Part shown: positions 37,898 through 48,400 of the stretch, in pieces
Layout: each line of letters begins with the position of its first letter
Numbering within the stretch: the first letter of the stretch is position 1
Source: an uncultured Bacteroidales bacterium
GTDB taxonomy: Bacteria > Bacteroidota > Bacteroidia > Bacteroidales > Paludibacteraceae
Assembly: GCA_946626605.1 (NCBI GenBank)
Contig: CAMOUL010000006.1
Location: forward strand, 42,032 to 106,031
Direction: 5' to 3'
Length of the DNA stretch: 64,000 nt
Notes under the pieces: model-generated
Database searches by the model: none
What the model was told of the DNA's origin: nothing
The model's input: only the letters and a program-made list of their open reading frames with translations
Made by a program: the position numbers and the translations under genes

Positions 37898-39046
37898 TTA
37901 TCTTGCAATTTTGTTTCTTTTAATTTTTTCTTCATCCGATAGGCTTTCTGCTTGCTCTATTTTCTGAGCAAAGTATGCTTTCAACCGCTCATCCTTAAAG
38001 AACGGACGGAAGATCTGCATATACTTGATTCCCGCATGAGAATTGATTTCCATACATTTGAACCCGTTCTCGGTAACTCCAATATCAAATCCCAACCACT
38101 CCAATGTGTTAAACCGCTGAGCCACTCCAAGAACCATCTTTTTCAGTTTATCGAAGTTCTCGATATATCCATCTATCACAGCACCTGTATCCGGATGAAT
38201 AGATGTCGACTCTACCTTATTCACAAATGTCTTCTTAGCATTACCAAACCAGCCGGTCACAGGGTCTAATTCAACAAATAAATTAAACCGATCTATATCC
38301 ATTTCTCCCAATACGGAATAGTTCGCTTCACCATTATTCTTATTTGGGAAACGTAAATAGCCACCGGCAATAATGGGATTATCTCCGCGTGAATTGAGCG
38401 TTACGATTCGCAATGTATGAATTTGGTCACTATACTTTTTTAGATATTGTGCCGGACGAATGTACTCTGTGAAAATATAGTTTGGATGTTCGCTGATAAT
38501 TTGCGCGAATTTTAATTCTTCTACTTCCTCCTCATTGAAATAGAACTTTCCATCTCTATATGACAAGGCAAAGAAACCTATGGCTGTTGTTCCATTGCAA
38601 GGCTTGCATGCAAACGTTCCGACATTCTTAAGTGTTTGTACGAAATTAGCCACCGTTCCTTCTTTATTCGGATTGTCCATAAGAGCCAACAAGCCATGTT
38701 GTGCTGTATAGAAATAATACTTCGGCATCAGTTCTCCGTACTCCGAACCATCCAACAATTGCTTAAGTGTCAACTTATCGTTAATCCATATACGCGTCCA
38801 ACCATTCAATGGCCATACCTTATAATAATCGTAATCGCTGAGGTAGTCTCCCAAGTTATCCTCATTCAGCTCATACGAACATGCACTCTCTGCATAAAAA
38901 CCATGATCATGTGCCCATTTGGCATAGTCCTGGTCATAGCACGACATCGTAAGTTCCTTCTCAACTTGAGTCAAATAGCGCTTGGCAAAACGCTGCGTGT
39001 ACCCCTCCTGGAGCATCACGTTTATATCTGTAGTGTACTTTTTCAT
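37898..39046 (-). CDS. ATP-grasp-type (sugar-transfer-associated) protein
   Basis: FACKPCNGTTAIGFFALSYRDGKFYFN...HTLRIVTLNSRG...WLGFDIGVTENGFKCMEINSHAGI. Confidence 0.7.
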   Translation of the reverse strand: MKKYTTDINVMLQEGYTQRFAKRYLTQVEKELTMSCYDQDYAKWAHDHGFYAESACSYELNEDNLGDYLSDYDYYKVWPLNGWTRIWINDKLTLKQLLDGSEYGELMPKYYFYTAQHGLLALMDNPNKEGTVANFVQTLKNVGTFACKPCNGTTAIGFFALSYRDGKFYFNEEEVEELKFAQIISEHPNYIFTEYIRPAQYLKKYSDQIHTLRIVTLNSRGDNPIIAGGYLRFPNKNNGEANYSVLGEMDIDRFNLFVELDPVTGWFGNAKKTFVNKVESTSIHPDTGAVIDGYIENFDKLKKMVLGVAQRFNTLEWLGFDIGVTENGFKCMEINSHAGIKYMQIFRPFFKDERLKAYFAQKIEQAESLSDEEKIKRNKIAR

Positions 39047-39047
39047 A

Positions 39048-39698
39048 TCACTTCTCCTTCAAATAATTTTTCAAACATACGATTTCGAATGTATTCTCTT
39101 TATAATGATCCAGTCGGTTGAACCAGATGTCCTCCTGTTCCTCAATCTTCACTAATTTCTGATAGAACTCCTCCGTATGACATTCCTTCGGGATAATAAC
39201 TACACCGCAGTCGTCACATACAGCAATCGCACCGTCATACATCGTTTGATGTTTCGTTTTAATCTCTGCATCCAAATCGTGTTCCGGTTTAGTATTGAAG
39301 CAACCTACTGGAGTGAATCCTTTACACCAAATAGGATAATTCTCACGGATCAAAGCAGCAGCGTCGCGGAACGGAGCATTGCAGATGATAGCCGATGCCT
39401 GACGATATAGTAAGATATACTTGCTTACCAACTCACCTATGATAGCACGTTTGCTGCAATCGAAGGCTTCAATAAAAACTACATCATTCTCTTGGGTGGA
39501 AATGATTTGCTCATGCACATCCCAGTTCGACTCATTGTACGCATACACCCATTTCACATTCCCCACCTTGAAATGTCCACGATTGATAGGCATCACTCCT
39601 TCCAATGCTCCTGCCTTGCCCAAACAGTCAGCCACTTCCGTCGTGCATACACGATTGCGACGGATGAAGTCAATAATTTTTGATTTTATATCTTCCAT
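39048..39698 (-). CDS. RraA-like family protein
   Basis: MEDIKSKIIDFIRRNRVCTTEVADCLGKAGALEGVMPIN...FNTKPEHDL...GAIAVCDDCGVVIIP; start chosen at 39698. Confidence 0.75.
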   Translation of the reverse strand: MEDIKSKIIDFIRRNRVCTTEVADCLGKAGALEGVMPINRGHFKVGNVKWVYAYNESNWDVHEQIISTQENDVVFIEAFDCSKRAIIGELVSKYILLYRQASAIICNAPFRDAAALIRENYPIWCKGFTPVGCFNTKPEHDLDAEIKTKHQTMYDGAIAVCDDCGVVIIPKECHTEEFYQKLVKIEEQEDIWFNRLDHYKENTFEIVCLKNYLKEK

Positions 39699-39700
39699 GA

Positions 39701-40912
39701 TTATATGATAAATTTCACTTTCTCTTTTATTGTTTGCATCAGTTGCTTCAATTCCTCGCGCGAATCTGCATAAGCGATATAGAAACCAATACGTGCCGTA
39801 TCGCAAACAGCTTGCTGAATCGTATCACCAACATTGAAGTTGAACTTATACGACAGCACGTTCGGATTATTCTTCAGCTGTTCCTCCCCTTCAATCGCCT
39901 TCACTACACCACCCTTACCCGGAGCATCAAAGAACTCCAGCACCGCACAACGAGTCTTCAATTCTGGTGCGATTGTCGGCTCCTTTATATCCTTCTCACC
40001 AAGTGCCATCTTAATCAGCGCTTCGTAGTTGTCATATCCGGACATGCAAGGCACAATCTCTGCTGAAATAAGGTTTCCTCCCCCGCGCGCACCAATCTCT
40101 ATCAGATAGAATTGTCCGTCTTGGAACTTATATTCCGCATGCGTCAAACCAAACGGCAGTCCACTGAGATTCACATACTGATCATTTGTTCTACGCAACA
40201 AGTCATAATCGAAGTTCGGATTATCGTGTGAGAAAAACAACTCATACGCGATATTCTCGTTATATGCATAATGCTTTTTCTCTGAGATAGCCAAACACGT
40301 ATGCCCATGCGGTGTCTTAATACCATCAATCGTAAACTCCGTACCATTGATATACTGCTCACAGATTACAGCCTTATCTTCACGCGAGAATGATTGTGCT
40401 TCATCAAAATGCTCCTTTAGTTCATCCTCGTTATGAATCGTGAATACGCCATGACTACTATTGCTATCAATCGGCTTAATGATCATCTGCTTATTCAGAT
40501 TACGATAGAAAGTCAATGCTTCATCCAAACTATGACAAATCTGGAATGCCGGACACGGCAGATTATGGTCTTGCAAAAACTCACGCATCCGCACTTTGTT
40601 GGTATAGAGTTCCGCCATATCTTGTCCTTGTGATGGCAGATGTAACTCGTCTGCCAATTCCGCAATCAGTTTAGTGGCGATATCGCATTCATCCGACAAC
40701 ACGGCATTAACCTGCATCTTTCTTATATCTTCCAAATAATTCTGTTTGGCAAAGATATCTGACTGTATCGTCTTATCAGCATACTTAAACGCAGGAGAGT
40801 CAACCGCAGGATTCACCACTATGGATTCATAACCCATCTCCCCTATCTTCTTCACAATCGGTACTTGCCATATCGCACCGGGAAGAACAACTATTTTCTT
40901 TTTGTTACTCAT
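39701..40912 (-). CDS. ATP-grasp carboxylate-amine ligase-like protein
   Basis: MIIKPIDSNSSHGVFTIHNEDELKEHF...VICEQYINGTEFTIDGI...LIEIGARGGGNLIS. Confidence 0.88.
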   Translation of the reverse strand: MSNKKKIVVLPGAIWQVPIVKKIGEMGYESIVVNPAVDSPAFKYADKTIQSDIFAKQNYLEDIRKMQVNAVLSDECDIATKLIAELADELHLPSQGQDMAELYTNKVRMREFLQDHNLPCPAFQICHSLDEALTFYRNLNKQMIIKPIDSNSSHGVFTIHNEDELKEHFDEAQSFSREDKAVICEQYINGTEFTIDGIKTPHGHTCLAISEKKHYAYNENIAYELFFSHDNPNFDYDLLRRTNDQYVNLSGLPFGLTHAEYKFQDGQFYLIEIGARGGGNLISAEIVPCMSGYDNYEALIKMALGEKDIKEPTIAPELKTRCAVLEFFDAPGKGGVVKAIEGEEQLKNNPNVLSYKFNFNVGDTIQQAVCDTARIGFYIAYADSREELKQLMQTIKEKVKFII

Positions 40913-42096
40913 TATTTCAATTGAAGCAATGCTTCTTTAATTCTCTTTACTCCTTCTCTGATATTCGCCTCGTTGGTCGCAAACGACAACCGGATGCATG
41001 TATCTTCTCCGTATGCCGAACCGGCAACGCATGCTACATGTGCTTCGCCCAACAAGTAATTCACCATATCATCCGAATTGGTTATCGTCTTGACACCAAA
41101 TCGTTTGCCATAATACTTCGACACATCTGGGAAGACATAGAATGCACCCTTTGGTTCTACATATGTGATGTCTGGTATCTCATCCAGTAACGACAAGATC
41201 AGTTCTCTGCGCTTTGCATACTCTTTCCGCATTTCTTCTACACATTCCTGTAAACCGGTCAATGCAGCCTCAGCAGCTTTCTGAGCAACCATACAAGCAC
41301 ATGTCAGATACTGTCCTTGCAACGTATCACACGCATTAATCACTTCTTTATTGTGACATGCCATCCATCCGATTCGGTAACCTGTCATCGCATATGTCTT
41401 ACTCACTCCGTTGATAGCGATGATGCGCTCCCCTAACTCACTCATGCTCTCACTCGTTAACTCATTAGCTCCTTCAAAGACGATAGCCGAATATACTTCA
41501 TCAACTATCACAAAGATATTCGGATATTCTTTCAGTACCTCAACTAATTCCACTATCTCCTCCTTCGTATAGACCGAACCTGTAGGATTATTCGGAGAAC
41601 AAAGTATCAGCAATTTCGTTCGTTCTGTGATAGCTGCACACAACTGCGCTGCCGTGAGTTTATATTCCGCATCAGCCGTAGTCTTTACAAACACATTCGT
41701 TCCTCCGGCTAATTTTACCATCTCGCTGTAACTAACCCAACATGGAGTTGGCACTATCACCTCATCTCCTTCATCCACCAGCGCCATCACCGCATTACAT
41801 ATCGCTTGCTTAGCTCCCACCGACACAATAATCTCATCCGGCATATAACCCGGCATCTGGTTACAAATAGCCTCACGCAAAGACAGAATTCCCTTCACCG
41901 GACCATAGTGCGAATAGTTATCCGCAATAGCCTGTTGTGCCGCTTGCTGGATATGCTTCGGAGTGTCAAAATCCGGCTCGCCCAATGTCAAACTAACCAC
42001 ATCCACGCCATCGCGCTTCAACTGCATCACGCGCTGCGCCATCGCAAAACTCTGCGATTCTGCCAATGCTGCAATATGTCTCGAAACAACTGCCAT
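40912..42096 (-). CDS. Class I/II pyridoxal-phosphate aminotransferase
   Basis: VVSLTLGEPDFDTPKHIQQAAQQAI, LCSPNNPTGSVYTKEEI, AINGVSKTYAMTGYRIGWM. Confidence 0.93.
   Translation of the reverse strand: MAVVSRHIAALAESQSFAMAQRVMQLKRDGVDVVSLTLGEPDFDTPKHIQQAAQQAIADNYSHYGPVKGILSLREAICNQMPGYMPDEIIVSVGAKQAICNAVMALVDEGDEVIVPTPCWVSYSEMVKLAGGTNVFVKTTADAEYKLTAAQLCAAITERTKLLILCSPNNPTGSVYTKEEIVELVEVLKEYPNIFVIVDEVYSAIVFEGANELTSESMSELGERIIAINGVSKTYAMTGYRIGWMACHNKEVINACDTLQGQYLTCACMVAQKAAEAALTGLQECVEEMRKEYAKRRELILSLLDEIPDITYVEPKGAFYVFPDVSKYYGKRFGVKTITNSDDMVNYLLGEAHVACVAGSAYGEDTCIRLSFATNEANIREGVKRIKEALLQLK
41430..41470 (-). repeat. In-frame short-word repeat array inside the class I/II aminotransferase gene
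   Basis: Minus strand GGAGCTAATGAGTTAACGAGTGAGAGCATGAGTGAGTTAGGGGAGC; encodes ANELTSESMSELGE just before the PLP-lysine motif. Confidence 0.7.
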
Positions 42097-42099
42097 TGT

Positions 42100-43221
42100 T
42101 TATCTATTATCAATGACGCTAATAATGCGCTTCACATCATCGTCACTCAACGCATGGTGCATAGGGAGACATAGAACCTGATTAGCCATGCGTGTTGCAA
42201 CCGGTAAATTAACTGCAGTTGCTGAAGAATAAGTATTATAGGGCATGAATGTACTAATCAACGGATAGAAATACCTTCTGCCAAAGATGTTATGTTCCTT
42301 CAACTTAGCAAACAATGCATCCCTACTCATGCCATACTTGGCCTCATCAATGAAGATTGGGAAATAGCCATAATTATACCTAACACCATCCTGTTCCTCC
42401 AAATATGACAGTCCTTCGATTTGGTCTATCACTTCTCTATAGCGCTTCGCTACCGCATGACGTTTGTCTATAGCCGCATCTACCTGCTTCAAGTTCAGCA
42501 AACCAAACGCAGCTCGTACCTCATCCATCTTTCCGTTAATACCAGGAGCAACCACCGTCACATCATCCTCGAAGCCAAAGTTCTTCAGGTGATCGATCTT
42601 TTCCTTCATCTCCTTTGTTCGACATACTAATGCGCCTCCTTCAATCGTACCAAATACTTTTGTTGCATGGAAACTCAGCGTACTCATATCACCCCATTTC
42701 AAAACACTCTCCCCATTCTTTTTCACTCCAAATGCATGCGCGGCATCGTAGATTACCTTCAATCCATGCTTCTTCGCTATCGCATCTATCCGCTCATTAT
42801 CGCATGGTTGACCATATACATGCACCGGCATAATCGCTACCGTATTTTCCGTTATCGCTGCCTCTATTTTCTCCGGATCAATATTGCCCGTGCTCGGTTC
42901 AACGTCTACAAAGACCGGTGTCAATTGGTTCCACCATATAGAGTGTGTCGTTGCCACGAACGAATACGGAGTGGTTATCACTTCACCTTTCGTCAATCCC
43001 AATGCTTGCAATGCAGTAATCAATGGCAACGTTCCATTCGTGAACACAGAGATATACTCCACTCCTAAGTACTCAGCCAAAGCCTTTTCTAACTGTTTAT
43101 GGAACGAACCATTATTCGTGATCCACTTACTCTCCCATATCTGCTCCAGACACCGATTGAACTCCTTCAAATCCGGCAGCAGCGGAGAGGTTACTAATAT
43201 TCTTTCATTCATATTTGTCAT
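42100..43221 (-). CDS. DegT/DnrJ/EryC1/StrS-family aminotransferase
   Basis: FTNGTLPLITALQALGLTKGEVITTPYSFVATTHSI...VIYDAAHAFGVKKNGES...LSFHATKVFGTIEGGALVC. Confidence 0.93.
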   Translation of the reverse strand: MTNMNERILVTSPLLPDLKEFNRCLEQIWESKWITNNGSFHKQLEKALAEYLGVEYISVFTNGTLPLITALQALGLTKGEVITTPYSFVATTHSIWWNQLTPVFVDVEPSTGNIDPEKIEAAITENTVAIMPVHVYGQPCDNERIDAIAKKHGLKVIYDAAHAFGVKKNGESVLKWGDMSTLSFHATKVFGTIEGGALVCRTKEMKEKIDHLKNFGFEDDVTVVAPGINGKMDEVRAAFGLLNLKQVDAAIDKRHAVAKRYREVIDQIEGLSYLEEQDGVRYNYGYFPIFIDEAKYGMSRDALFAKLKEHNIFGRRYFYPLISTFMPYNTYSSATAVNLPVATRMANQVLCLPMHHALSDDDVKRIISVIDNR

Positions 43222-43284
43222 TTATTGTCTCATCACATACGCTTGTGTACGCGCTTACACACATGCGCACAATGATTGCGACTG

Positions 43285-43324
43285 CAAAGGTACAAAAAAA
43301 AAATGACATATACAAACGTATATG
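43285..43324 (-). promoter_or_regulatory. Promoter with palindromic operator-like site CATATAC-AAAC-GTATATG
   Basis: Minus strand TTTG(43313-43316)-N20-TACCTTTG(43285-43292); palindrome 43307-43324. Confidence 0.7.
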
Positions 43325-43356
43325 CCAAATTCTTTCATTTTTTTTGATTTTTGTAA

Positions 43357-44481
43357 TCAATTTGCAGCAAATTGAGCCATTGCACGCTCAATTACCGGTG
43401 CCATATCATAATACTTATACTCTGCCAACCGTCCACCAAAAATAACATTCTCCTCTTTCGCTGCCAACTCCCGATATTGTTCAGCCAACGCATTATTCCG
43501 CTCATCATTCACAGGATAATACGGTTCCATTCCCGGCTTGTACTCTGTGCTATACTCCTCGCTCACCACCGTCTTCGGCACATCATATACCGCTTGACCG
43601 AACATCTCAAAATGCTTATGCTCGATAACACGCGTATACGGCACCTCATGCGACGTATAGTTCACCACCGCATTCCCCTGATAATTCGGCACATCCTCCA
43701 CTTTTGTCTTGAATGACACCGTCCTCCAATCCAATCGTCCCAACCGATAATCAAAGTACTCATCCAATTGTCCCGTATATACCAAGGCATCGGCAATTTC
43801 GCGCCAGTTATCCTTGTATTCCTTGAAGAAATCGCAGTTCGTCTTCACTTCCGAACCTTCCAGCAACTTCTCAATCAGTTCATTGTATCCGCCAATCGGA
43901 ATACCTTGATACTGATCATTGAAATAGTTGTTGTCGAACACAAATCGTACCGGCAGACGCTTGATGATAAACGCAGGAAGTTCCTTGCAATCGCGTCCCC
44001 ATTGCTTTTCCGTATACTCTTTGATAAGTTTATAGAAGATATCCTTACCTACCAGGCACAACGCTTGCTTCTCCAAGTTCTCTGGTTCACGTCCGTTGAG
44101 CGCAGTTATCGCCTCTGAACGTTGCTCCTCAATCTTCGCTTTTGCTTGCTCCGGAGTGAGAACACCCCATAACTGAGAGAAGGTATTCATGTTAAACGGG
44201 AGATTGTATAATTCACCATGGTAATTCGCCACAGGACAATTGGTGTACCGATTGAAGGGTACAAGGTTGTTGACAAAATCCCATACTTCTTTGTTAGATG
44301 TATGAAAGATGTGTGCGCCGTATTTATGAACGTTGATGCCTTCCATTTGCTCACAATAAACATTTCCTCCTAAATGCGGACGTTTGTCGATGACGAGACA
44401 CTTCTTTCCCGCTTGCGTTGCTTTATATGCAAACGTCGCTCCGAACAACCCGGAACCAATTATGAGATAGTCGTATTTCAT
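43357..44481 (-). CDS. glf: UDP-galactopyranose mutase
   Basis: YDYLIIGSGLFGATFAYKATQAGKKCLVIDKRPHLGGNVYCEQMEGINVHKYGAHIFHTSNKEVWDFVNNL. Confidence 0.95.
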   Translation of the reverse strand: MKYDYLIIGSGLFGATFAYKATQAGKKCLVIDKRPHLGGNVYCEQMEGINVHKYGAHIFHTSNKEVWDFVNNLVPFNRYTNCPVANYHGELYNLPFNMNTFSQLWGVLTPEQAKAKIEEQRSEAITALNGREPENLEKQALCLVGKDIFYKLIKEYTEKQWGRDCKELPAFIIKRLPVRFVFDNNYFNDQYQGIPIGGYNELIEKLLEGSEVKTNCDFFKEYKDNWREIADALVYTGQLDEYFDYRLGRLDWRTVSFKTKVEDVPNYQGNAVVNYTSHEVPYTRVIEHKHFEMFGQAVYDVPKTVVSEEYSTEYKPGMEPYYPVNDERNNALAEQYRELAAKEENVIFGGRLAEYKYYDMAPVIERAMAQFAAN

Positions 44482-44562
44482 TTTTTTACCATTTATGCTT
44501 TCCGCATCTCATTTGCGAGAGACATACTATGATGCGAATAATGCATTTATCACCCTCATTTA

Positions 44563-45432
44563 TTATTTAGCAACTGGAGACACTCCCTCATTGATTATTT
44601 GTGGCACTAGATACGAATACCATACAATGCCTAATCCAAAACTTTCTTCTTCTCCTTTCGAATTAGTATGTGTGTATTCTCCAGAATATATTCCAAGGAA
44701 CGTATATTGTTTATCTTTAGAAGTCATCACATTACCATTAATAACGGCTAAATCAAGTGGCTTACTAATTACCAACCCTCCGGATGAACCATGAAATAAT
44801 TTTGCATCAATCAAGAAATGCGGACTTCCATTGAAATTAGCACCCCAATAAGATGCTATGATACCAGATTTGATAATCGGGAATTTATTCTCTTGATCAT
44901 AAAATCCATAAGGATACGAGCACACTACTATGTCTGATGTAGCTTCTATTGTAGGCTGTTTGTTTGAAGGTAGATTATCATTTGTCAGATGAATACCACC
45001 TACAAATTGTTTATCGGGGTTATCCCTTACAATTTTTACTTGCAAATCATCGACCTGAATAGCTGCCACATCTATAGAGGCATCCGGATGCAACTTTGTT
45101 CGCTTGAGCAATTCGTCTCTTGACAACTCTATTGGAACCCACTCTACTTTCCCATTCCGCACCTCACGCATGGCGAACATAAATACATCAGGTATTGTCT
45201 CTATTGTAGAACCATCGGCTTGTTTCACTTTGGGAAACACGACATGCCTATTAGTAACAAGCCATGTACCTTCTATCTTTCGCCATCTCGGCGCCATGGT
45301 ATCTACTTTCTGTGGATCTTCCTTCTCTAATTCCGCATAGAAGAACCCTGTTCCCTGAGATACGTAATTATAGGTCTTTGACTTACACTCTATAATCGTT
45401 GTCATCCCTAATATTTTCGAATCTATAGTCAT
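44563..45432 (-). CDS. Trypsin-like serine protease-domain protein
   Basis: GTGFFY...WLVTNRHVVFPK (His), DASIDVAAIQV (Asp), KLFHGSSGGLVIS (Ser). Confidence 0.75.
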   Translation of the reverse strand: MTIDSKILGMTTIIECKSKTYNYVSQGTGFFYAELEKEDPQKVDTMAPRWRKIEGTWLVTNRHVVFPKVKQADGSTIETIPDVFMFAMREVRNGKVEWVPIELSRDELLKRTKLHPDASIDVAAIQVDDLQVKIVRDNPDKQFVGGIHLTNDNLPSNKQPTIEATSDIVVCSYPYGFYDQENKFPIIKSGIIASYWGANFNGSPHFLIDAKLFHGSSGGLVISKPLDLAVINGNVMTSKDKQYTFLGIYSGEYTHTNSKGEEESFGLGIVWYSYLVPQIINEGVSPVAK

Positions 45433-45444
45433 TTTTATTGGGGT

Positions 45445-48400
45445 TTAATTTGGGGTAATCGAGATTTTTCTCTTACTGATAAACTTCACGCAATTTTTTA
45501 TATATCCGATTTTCATCAAATAGCGACCAAAAACGTACGCTCCCGGACTATATGGAATTTGATGTCTTAATCGACCATTCGAAATATATGCCGTTTCAAA
45601 TGTGTCGATCATATAATCCAACTCATCAAAGCCTTCCTCGTCGTATATCGGATACTTATTAAACAATATGATACGAGTTAATGTTGAGACATTTTCAAGA
45701 CAAAGCAGCATATCGATCACATTAAATATGCCCTCTTTTTCTGTGTCTGCATTAACATCCGGCTGCATTAAGAAATTAATCAGTTCGTTAGCATTGTATT
45801 CCGTCACACTCTTGTCTGCTTCTATACACTCCAATATGCGCAACTTTTGCTCAACACTCAAGTCATATTCTTCAAGGAACAACTGATCTACATCATGTTC
45901 GTTAAACTTCAAGTCTGGTATAACAGCCTTGTAACTCTCATAATGCTTCACAAAGAACCTCAGCGCCATATCCGGGTTTACACCATGTAGAACTTCATAC
46001 TCATAAATACCTCTTGCTATCCGTCCTTTCTCCATTAATAACCTAAGCAGTTTCTCACTACAGTTCATAATAGTTACCTGGTCAAATGCAATAGTAAAAC
46101 AATCTATCAACTGTTTTACTACGGTTTCCAAATTCGGATTCGCAACAATCGCATTCTGCATTTCCTCCCATTTCTCCTTTATATTACCTTCGAAATCTGG
46201 AGTTCCTAATTCTTTCAATGCACGTAGAACACTTTCTTGCTGTATATATTGGACGAAGGTATCCTCATCCAAACCATACAGATAAAGCACATTCTCCCAT
46301 GTTACTTCCACGCGATTGTGTCTATAAAGCATCAGTTCAACCTCTTTTGAATGTTTGTCCCATCTATCGACAGCCTCCCATTGAATGCCTCCTCGCCTAA
46401 TCAATTCCTCTCGCAATGAATCCGTCAGCTTATCGCTTACCAACAAATGACTTTCATATTTCGGCTCTTCCTGCGTATTCATCGGCAAATTCAACAATAC
46501 ATACTGCACATAATCTCTCATGTTGCTCTCAATATATGCCAACATACCTTCTTGATCTGTGCTCCGCAACAAAGTATAATTGGATATATTATAACGCTCA
46601 TCCTGTGCTATCTCCTTTGGCAACAGACGTCTAAATAACTCTGGATTAATATTGTATAGATTATTTGCATACACAAAGCGCTCATCTTCCTCGCTCGTTC
46701 CTGTTAACAAAGCATAGAACTTCAGATCCAACTCTTTAGCCACAAATTGCAATCTTTCTCTATCTTCGTTCCAAATAAAGAAATCGGCTTGTACAGACAA
46801 ATACTCGCTGTTACCTTTGAAGTTCTCAATAACATCCTCCTTGTCAGCAAAAGCAACGATACCCTTTGCTATACTTAATTTCTTACTATCCGGCAATTTA
46901 GAGTTTTGTACCGCTTCCCAAAGCAAATTATCTTTGTCTGCACACAATCGACGCACCAATAATCTTGCATTGCCCTTTTGCTCTAAATAGGACGCCAAGA
47001 ACCCTAAACTTGCGTCAGAATAGTCCTTTATTTGCCGTATAAAATTAGCATACTTCTCATTGAACGTAAAATCCGCAACTAATGTATCGACGACGGAATA
47101 ATTCAAAATTTCCGACTGTAAGAAACACAACGGATCCAACTTTTCAATTATTCTTCGCGTATTGTACACTCTGGAATCCGGAGACATAGACTCTTTTCCT
47201 CGTACGCTGCGTATGAACCGGTAATCGTCCACATGCATACTGCCGGGATGGAAGAAAGAGATATAATCAGCATAATCCTCAGTAATATATCCTCCCCTCA
47301 GCATATCGATCACTAACTCGCGCTGCTTCTCATTATCTGCTTTTTCATACGAACCCCAATCTATCTTCAACTCTTTTGTTTGTACCAGCTGCTGCAGAGT
47401 CTTGCTCTTTAACTTAAGCTTCTTTTCCTCTAATTCTTGAATCTCATTTCTCGCTTCCGTATCATCTGCTTTGATATTTACCAACTTCAAACGCTCATCG
47501 TACGACATTTCTCCATATACATTCTTTGCCATTTCGTTGAATGGAGTTCCATTAAATGTACGATATCCGTTATTATCTGATATCGCGTATGTACGAGCAT
47601 TTTTCAATAATTTAAATTTATCCTCATTTGCTAATTCTGTTATACCGAATGTTTGCCCGTTACAAATGATGGAGCGATACATAATACTACCACCCGAATG
47701 ATCCATCGCTTGTTTTAACACTTCTGCCATTATAAGCATACGCAATTCACGAGCATCTTTTGTATATTCAGTTCCCGCCTTCTTGATTTGTTTTTCTATC
47801 TCTGCGATTTTTGCATCATAGGACTCTGTTCCTTTCTCTACCAATCTTGATCTTGATTTTAGTGCATGTGCTAATAATCCGGTGTTCTCTGTTCGGAGTA
47901 GTTCGAAGTCTTCCGGATAGAGGTTCTTATATACTATTAAAGCCAACAACTGATCATCTCCCTTATCATCTTTTCGGAATTGCTGGTGCTTATAAATATT
48001 GAACTCATTAGCTATGTTGTTCAGCATCCGAGTATCATTTAGGTATATCGCAACTGCATCTACTACATCGGCCAAATAACTTGGCACCAAATTATGCAAC
48101 ATGTCTCCAGCATTCGATATATCTACTCTCGGAATAATTGGTATAATAAAATCGAAGAACTTGGTTCTCTCACCATCCCGGAACATCTCATCCCGCAATG
48201 CATAGATAAAACGTACAGGTTGCTTAACCTCTTCTGAATTATTAATCAGATAATTGATTTCACGGAGTTTTACAAAGATATTCTGTTGCTTAAACCGATC
48301 CAAATCCTCCAACAGCACCACATTATATCCCGTTACATTAAAGAAATAGATAATCTCATCAATGTGCGCATTCAGTATTGATTTCTCTCGTTTACTTGCT